From Cryptomeria japonica (taxonomy: Eukaryota > Streptophyta > Pinopsida > Cupressales > Cupressaceae), in the NCBI RefSeq assembly GCF_030272615.1, contig NC_081412.1, forward strand, positions 669,256,852 through 669,320,851: a stretch of DNA of 64,000 bases, in the 5' to 3' direction. Positions within the stretch are counted from its first letter, which is position 1, and every line of letters begins with the position of its first letter. Position numbers and translations under genes: made by a program. The notes below the pieces were generated by a model. That model made no database searches, was not told the DNA's origin, and saw only the letters and a list, made by a program, of their open reading frames with translations. Positions 57,791-64,000 of the stretch are shown here, one piece after another.

Positions 57791-58277
57791 CATTTTTCTA
57801 GACCTACCGAGAGCGCATTTATTACTCTACCTAACATGCATTTATGACAACAATTAAAGAAACAAGGTACAAGGAGGTTTTTTGGTACTTACCGGCTCTC
57901 CTACATTTGTTGGCCTTTGATATCAATGAACACAATCGAATCTGTACACCAATGCCATCATTGATGACTGCTCTCTGCTCTCTCTGTACTCTGATCTCTT
58001 GGATGTGTGGATGACAATGAGGATGTTTTCCCTCATAGTCTATCTTATAGACTACCCTACCCCTAGTCTCCTGAGTCAGTCTTCTTTATCTCATGACTCT
58101 GTCACCCTATCCTATCTTGTAAGTCCTTTCTAGCCTTTCTTTCTTATCGAGAGATTATCTACAATCTTCTAGACATTTTGATCCAATCTCTCAAGGGGGC
58201 ACATCATTCTCATCTTGGGGCAACTTTGTATCAGTTTATCTTATCTTCTTTGAAACAATGCGGCAAGATGCATTGTC

Positions 58278-58293
58278 TCAAAGAGGGGCAAAA
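58278..58293 (+). promoter_or_regulatory. Polypurine tract of gypsy C
   Basis: TCAAAGAGGGGCAAAA ends immediately before the 3' LTR start TGTAGACACC and would prime plus-strand synthesis. Confidence 0.75.
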
Positions 58294-60573
58294 TGTAGAC
58301 ACCTAAAATTGTCCTATCTAATTAAATAAATATCTTTATTTATTTAATTATTTAAGCCTAATTCTTCTATTAATTAAACAAATCTTTATTTATTTAATTA
58401 ATTCATTTATCCTCTTCTAAGCCTTATTTCTCATTTAAGAAATACATTTATTTATTTAATTTATCCTTTTTCTAAATTAAATAAATAATTTATTTATTTA
58501 ATTGATCCCACTTCTTCTATTAATTAAATAAATCTTTATTTATTTAATTAATTCATTAACCTTTTCTACCCATGACACATGTCATTCATCTCTTAATTCC
58601 TACACTACCTACCCTCTTATTATTTTCTTATTTCTTTTACCTACCCTCTAATCCTAGCCAACAATTTATCTTTTAAACTTCTCAATCTTATCCCTCCATT
58701 TCTTATAGTGTCTTCTATATAAGGATATTCTTTCTTTATTATCAACCACCAACTGCGCTTTCAAACTTTCATATGCGATCAAGCCTACTTGCAACCACAT
58801 TTTCATTCTTTGTTGAGCTCTTGTGTTAGTTCTAATACTCAATGTAAAGAGCTGATGCCAATAGCTAACAAGATGAGAGATTGGGGGGGGGGGGGTGAAT
58901 CATACAAACTTAAACTTCCATAAAATCAACAGATTCAACCTTGGTAACATAAACATCAACAATATAACCAAAAATTGCTAAACATGCAAACTCATAAACA
59001 TATAATCATCATAAAACTCATAAGACCAGATTTAACGTGGAAACCCAAATAGGGAAAAACCACTGTGGGATTTCAGACCCACTAAGAAATATACTCTTCT
59101 AGAGTATGCTCGGTTAAAAGAAAATCCTGTTAAAGATTACAAACACATTGCTAGATGTGACCCGGCTAAGGGATTTCCCTCGGATCTGTTAGGATCTTCA
59201 CTTTGTTAGAAGTGACCTTGTGAAAGGATTTCAAACACTCATTTAGAATGTTACCTTGCTAGAGGGTTTACAAATAAGATTGTTAAGTCCACTCGGTTAA
59301 GAGATTTCTCTGTTATTCAGAATAAACAACAATAGTAAATATATTTGCAACTTCACATCTAAAATGCTAAAGCAGATTCTTATTTGCTCAAAACAATCTA
59401 GTCATAAGACTTATCTAGTCTTCTGTTGGGCTCCTTACTCTGTTTTTCAAAACAGGTCTTCAAGCTTCTGTGCTCAGTAATCACTATGTAGCATCCCTGT
59501 GCTTACACTTGCCCACATGCATTGTTTACCAACAATTTCTTATTTATAAATGATTCTCACTACTTAATCTCCTTGATCACATTTCCCATGATCAATCTTA
59601 GCCATCAGATCTTCACACTTGACTAGGTTCAATGGATCTTTTGATCTAAAAATGTTTTACCTTACCTCAGGACTTGCATTCCTTTCTTGGAACTTGTGAA
59701 AGGTTATTGCGGTTCAATCTGAGCTGTAGATCTTCTTGCCGATCTTTCATTGCCATAGATCCTTTAACAAACTTCATGTGCGACATTCCAATCATTTATA
59801 CATTTCCATCTAATCATTATCCTTCATTAAATAATCCTTGCATTCATCCAATGTGCTCTGTCATAACTCGGTTGCAACTCGATAAATACTAAACTTTACT
59901 CGGTAGACATTCTGCCTTCATTAACCAATATAGATAACCTTAGGGTTTACCGACTAGGTTCTTTGCTCGATGACATAGTAGAGTATTAACCTTACAATTA
60001 ACAACAAATGTAGGATATCAAAACAATCAAAACATCATAATCTCATCATTGTCTAACTCGGTAATAGTTGCCCATTGAATAACTTATTTCTCCCCTTTCT
60101 TATCACATTCTTTCTGTGTCTTTTACCGACTACTTAATTCTCTTCATATCAATCTCCTCAAGATATGGCAACATCATACTAAATCAGAAAATCAATTTCT
60201 TGACATCAATGACAAAATAATGTTATAAAGATAGTTATCATCCTTTTTCAGTTATATCAAATAGTCTTTAACAACCTTCTCAATATCCTTAATGAATATC
60301 AACAATCTATCTTTCTATTGAAAATGCCAACATCTTGTGCACATATAAAATTTGAGAGCAAATATATCAAGCAAGATAAATGGAGATAGGAAGAATGGAG
60401 ATTCAAACCCTATTGGACATGTGATGGTATAATCTTTGTGATTTCATTTGATTTGCATTGTCTTAGGTAATCTTCATATGTTATGGTGGATCTTTGTTGC
60501 TGTTATGCTAGGGTTTTGTGGTTGAATCCATTTTAGTCTTTCAATATTGTTGTTTTCATTTTTACCATAAACA
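58294..60573 (+). repeat. 3' LTR of gypsy C, split by a solo LTR
   Basis: It matches 42727-43492 from TGTAGACACC to ACCATAAACA. The match is interrupted after GAGCTCTTG at 58823 and resumes at 60333. Confidence 0.93.
58824..60332 (-). mobile_element. Solo copia-type LTR inside the 3' LTR of gypsy C
   Basis: TCTTG stands at 58819-58823 and 60333-60337, a perfect 5-bp target duplication. On the minus strand the 1509-base segment opens TGTTGGCATTTTC, has TTGTCATTGATGTCAAG and a poly-C before the end (seen as 14 G residues near 58877-58890), and closes CTAACA. It has no internal region, so it probably arose by LTR-LTR recombination. Its opening is like those of copia A and B. Confidence 0.92.
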
Positions 60574-61075
60574 CTATTATTTTCAGATCCAAGTCTTTAG
60601 TATCAAATTTATAGACATTTTACTAAGCTTCTAATCTAATCATTTTTAAATTAAGCATTTAGCTTCTTTTTAAATATAAATCATCTTAATAAGCATTTTT
60701 AGGAAGCATTTCTATTATCATTGCACTCTCATATTAGACTAGTATATCATGTTAGGATAAATTTTACTAATCTTTCATCTTATCATCATATCCATGCTAG
60801 TTTAATTCATATTAGATTTAGTATCATGCATAATTAGGAATGCATTTATACTAGATTGATCAATATCCCTCGTTCTCATGGTTGTCATCCCTATGTCACT
60901 TTGCTTTGTGATCTGAGAGCAAAGCCATTGCCTTGAGGGGTCCTGTGAGATAGAGAACAATGGAACATCCCTTAGGAAGTTGAGTTATTAAATATAACTC
61001 CATAACTTACACTGAGAGTCCCATTGGTGTGTGGACTTGTCCAAGAAACAAAATTTGTGTTTCATCCCACCACTT
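60574..61075 (+). repeat. Right part of old LTR G
   Basis: It resumes after gypsy C with CTATTATTTTCAGATCC. It resembles the minus strand of LTR F (26011-26550): Thr-rich CATGCTAGTTTAAT words, TCCCATTGGTGTGTG against TCCCATTAGTGTGTT. The end is not sharply defined, about 61060-61080. Confidence 0.5.
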
Positions 61076-62934
61076 TTACTGCACACAAATTCTTTTCAAT
61101 ATTAGAAACAAAATAAAATCAGAAAATGATAAGTTTAGGTCAAATTATGGTGGCCGTATAGGAAGGGTTTTTAAAATAGAAAATATGGCCAATAAAAAAT
61201 TAACTAAAAATATATATATTAAAAAAAGGTTAAAACAATAAATCCTCATCAATCTTTATTGTGTTACAAATATTTTTTGAAAAGGGTTTGAATTTTTTTT
61301 ATTTGTGTCAAAAAGTGGTGGTTGTACATGTGCGTGTCATAGTGCTAAAACAATCATTTTTAAATATTGCTTTTACAAACCCCTTTTGAAAGTCAATTTT
61401 TATTAATTGGGTATTGAAACAAATCACATATTTGGAAACTATAATTAGAGGATTACATCTTGTATTATTGAGTTTTTTCAAGATTCAATCTCTAAGTGCT
61501 TCAAATTTTTAGGTCAAATGTGGAAAAATCTAAAAGTTAGGGAAAACACTTTCACTTTTTGGCCAAAACGTAGACTCATATTCCTGCACACACCCTATTG
61601 GTTTAATGAGTTTTTGTCATACAAATTTAACACAAGGATGCACACTATGTGGGTATTCACTCTCTTTCAAGATTCTAGTGTCATGAATCATTATTTACAG
61701 AACAATGGAATTAAAAGATGCTATCATTTTGAGTGAGGTGGGATTAGGAATGATGATGAGATTGGGAATGATTTCAAAGTCCGCAAAAGTCATTATATAC
61801 CTACCATGAAAGACATGCATGCCATCCTAATAGAGAGGGTAGTTTTTTTTTCTTGAAACCCTCATTAAGGTAGAAGATTGAATTTATATACTTGAGTAGA
61901 CAAATATTATAGAGTTTGGTAGTATCAAGGAAAATATTCAAGGAATGAGTGTACTTTCATATTATGGAAGACGTTTCATAAAATTATGACAATGAGATTT
62001 GTACGTGTCATCCGTGTATTTCATTTAGATGCATATTTTGTTTTGTTTTACATCAAGTTTGAAGATAAATGTTATCATATTTCAGTTTTGATTACAAATA
62101 TAATAAGGATAAAAAGATCTTGTTATTTATAATTGTCATTCAAAAGGACTTCAAAGGGCTTATGCATCCATGCAAAGGGTGTAGAATGACTTAAGTGATA
62201 GAGATAAAGACACGTGATGACAAAGTACACAAGTCTTGTTGAAATCCATTTTGGTGACAATGTTCCTGGAATAATCTTTGACATCTTGGTGAAGACATTG
62301 AATAAGGATAGTCCATCAACAAAATAGTAATAGAAGATGATAGTATATAGATGTTTGGTGATTTGGATAGAGTTGTGGGTGCCTTAAAAAGGGTATAAAA
62401 AACCATTTTTCTTGTACACACAGTTCAAAGCCAAAATAATACCATTGAAAGGATGACAACATTAGTCCAAGAGTGTAAACATAGAGAAGAAAGGATAATT
62501 AATGGGATGTATGACAATCAAACAAGAGATCCTTGCCACTATGAATAGTGTTGTCAGGAATTAAAGGATCTCTCAAAAATATAAAGGAAAATATTATGCT
62601 ACAATGGATGAGGGAATTCACAATACAAAATATTGAGAAAAATGCCAAATACACAACAACAAGAAATATGAATACATTCTACATGTTTGACATGTAAGGA
62701 AATGTCAAATAATAAAGAGAAGTAGCTAAAAGCTTGGTGGGGTGCATGAAAATAAGGATAGGAGTTAATTATATAAATATAAAGAAAATTAATAAGAAGA
62801 ATAAAATAGTCTCATGGAAATGGAACCAACAGTCAAGATGGTTGTCATCAAGCTAGATGAAAGGAAATGATGGTCTTAAGAAGCAAATTAGTGTCTCTCA
62901 TTCAAATGATTTGTTAGATTGTCATGAGTTCTGT
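61076..62934. other. AT-rich spacer, no gene seen
   Basis: No recognised domain, LTR end or RNA gene. Short open frames such as 61518-61736 and the minus-strand 62191-62421 have no support. Confidence 0.5.
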
Positions 62935-64000
62935 TGGGTGAATATTTTGTCACCAGCCAACTAAAAAAAATCAAGGTAATCATTATAGGAGGGTTAATGA
63001 CGCCTTCTTTGTTGTTTGGAAGTGCATTTTTGATAAAGGCCTGCAGAAGAGAAGAATATCAGAGGCCGCTTACAACAGGGTGTCTCATTTTGGGTGTGTA
63101 TTTATACAATTCCCCACATTCACCTATATCCGAATTGGATGTTTCTCAGGTGAGCCCTTCATCCTTACAAGGTTTCCTTCAGATAAAATCATCCTTATGG
63201 AGTTGTGCAGACAACTGATTAGTGTGCATGAGAAACAATCACAAGCACATAAGACTAGGCTGAAATTCCCAGAGTCAATTGGCAGGTATTCCGTGCTAAC
63301 CAATCAGAAGGCCAAACATACAGAGGAGGAAATGTAGTGGAATATCATGAGAAGATTCAAGGCCTGGACCGATTTTGATTTTCAGGGTATAAAGAGAAAA
63401 CTCAAAAGGACATACACTCATGTTTATAGGTTTGAGGATGTTTGGGTGGATTGTCAGAATGAGGAGGATATAAGAAGGATGGATTTCAACCACCTTAGTC
63501 TAGAACAAATTGAAAATCTGGATCTAGCTAAGATCCCAATGACTATGGAAGACACATATGACATAGTGGACCCAGTTTATTATGAGAAGAAGATTGTTGA
63601 CTCCCCACTTCCACTTGTACAATGGTCAAAGAAGGAAAGCAAATCTATTACACAAAGGATCTCTCCTATCTTAGCAAACACCAATGTTTGGTTGCTAAAA
63701 ATGAATCTCAGGATGAAATAGCTTCCCACTAGTTCAGGAAATGATGACAACAGTGATGGTCCATTAGGCAAGACAATGATAGCTAAAACAAGAACCAAGA
63801 GAAAGGCAAACTCACAAGTACTATCCTCAGCTCCTGTGGTACAATCAAAGGGTAAAGGGCCCAAAATCAAATTTACAGTTAAAGGGTCAAAGAAGGGTGA
63901 GTGATCATCCGCACCATAGGAAGCAGTGACAAAGGAGTCAGAACAACCACCTGCCAGTGAAGCTAGAAAGGGAAAAGAGGTCGAAGAAGGTGAAATTCCT
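62935..64000 (+). pseudogene. Unidentified repeat-type coding region, runs off the window
   Basis: One frame can be followed from about 62960 to the end with few stops. It reads KRRISEAAYNRVSHFGCVFI, QFPTFTYIRIGCFSGEPFIL, SDKIILMELCRQLISVHEK, a TAG at 63335-63337, then FEDVWVDCQNEEDIRRMDFN, SLEQIENLDLAKIPMTMEDT and YDIVDPVYYEKKI. After a TAG near 63719 it becomes low complexity (KTRTKRKANSQ, KFTVKGSKKGE, EARKGKEVEEGEIP). The folded N-terminal part looks like an ordinary protein and the tail is charged and disordered, an arrangement also seen at 38254-39774. I cannot name the family. It may be a transposon-borne or multicopy gene. Confidence 0.5.

Larger units (their letters stand above)
42727..60573 (+). 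mobile_element. Tat-like Ty3/gypsy retrotransposon C with antisense gene
   Basis: LTRs at 42727-43492 and 58294-60573 are equal in length (766 bases) once the 1514-base solo-LTR insertion is removed. CTATC/CTATT flanks give a 4/5 target duplication. The interior (about 14.8 kb) holds a 2.2-kb leader, gag, protease, a G-patch domain, RT, RNase H, a second RNase H, integrase and an antisense PMD-like region. RT before integrase defines Ty3/gypsy; the dual RNase H and extra downstream ORF are Tat-lineage traits. The two LTRs differ by about 3-4 per cent over their first 300 bases by eye. Several frameshifts and altered catalytic residues indicate it is inactive. Confidence 0.93.

Noticed and set aside
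58877-58890. Run of 14 G residues as a regulatory G-quadruplex
   Set aside because: It is the poly-C tract near the end of copia-type LTRs, also seen in copia A and B, and its length varies as expected of a homopolymer.
1-64000. tRNA, rRNA and organellar insertions
   Set aside because: None recognised by eye; the tRNA-like words found are primer binding sites complementary to initiator tRNA-Met next to LTRs.

Overview
The window is nuclear DNA of a seed plant, most likely a conifer or other gymnosperm. This is an inference from the very repeat-rich AT-biased spacer, the nested Sirevirus-like copia and Tat-like gypsy elements with long leaders, and the style of the single NLR gene. I found no bacterial operons, rRNA, tRNA or CRISPR. 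About three quarters of the sequence can be assigned to transposable elements, and one apparently intact host gene is present.

Layout. 425-8276: copia element A, with a truncated 5' LTR and a decayed gag-pol. 8277-15098: spacer dominated by degenerate tandem repeats, with one small unidentified coding relic at 12805-13067. 15104-22943: copia element B, complete, with two LTRs and a perfect 5-bp target duplication (GGTAC). 22949-27549: more of the interrupted spacer, then the leader and 5' LTR of a minus-strand gypsy-type element F. 28521-31972: a TIR-NBS-LRR (TNL) gene with four open coding exons and a hydrophobic C-terminal tail. 31974-35092: a short gag-only LTR element D on the minus strand, inserted so that its target duplication contains the TNL stop codon; its right LTR carries a MITE-like foldback. 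35098-37959: plain AT-rich spacer. 37960-40355: a 5'-truncated LINE with a 21-bp target duplication that also carries an unrelated-looking coding region. 40740-41040: a copia gag relic. 41779-61075: an old gypsy-type LTR (G) split by a long Tat-like gypsy element C (42727-60573), whose own 3' LTR is split by a minus-strand solo copia-type LTR (58824-60332). 62935-64000: a decayed coding region of a type I cannot name, running off the end.

How the parts relate. The insertion order is readable from target duplications: LTR G, then element C, then the solo LTR. Element C is the most remarkable object. It has a 2.2-kb leader, gag, protease, a G-patch domain, reverse transcriptase, two RNase H domains and integrase. 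Downstream it carries an antisense coding region resembling the plant mobile domain (PMD). A short degenerate motif (GCRTYTGTG) is arrayed in the leader of the sense transcript. The same motif is arrayed in opposite orientation where the leader of the antisense gene would lie.

All transposon genes seen here carry frameshifts, stops or altered catalytic residues, so none looks autonomous. The TNL reads through without stops after splicing at consensus GT-AG sites and may be functional. Everything was read by eye; family names rest on motifs, not on database searches.
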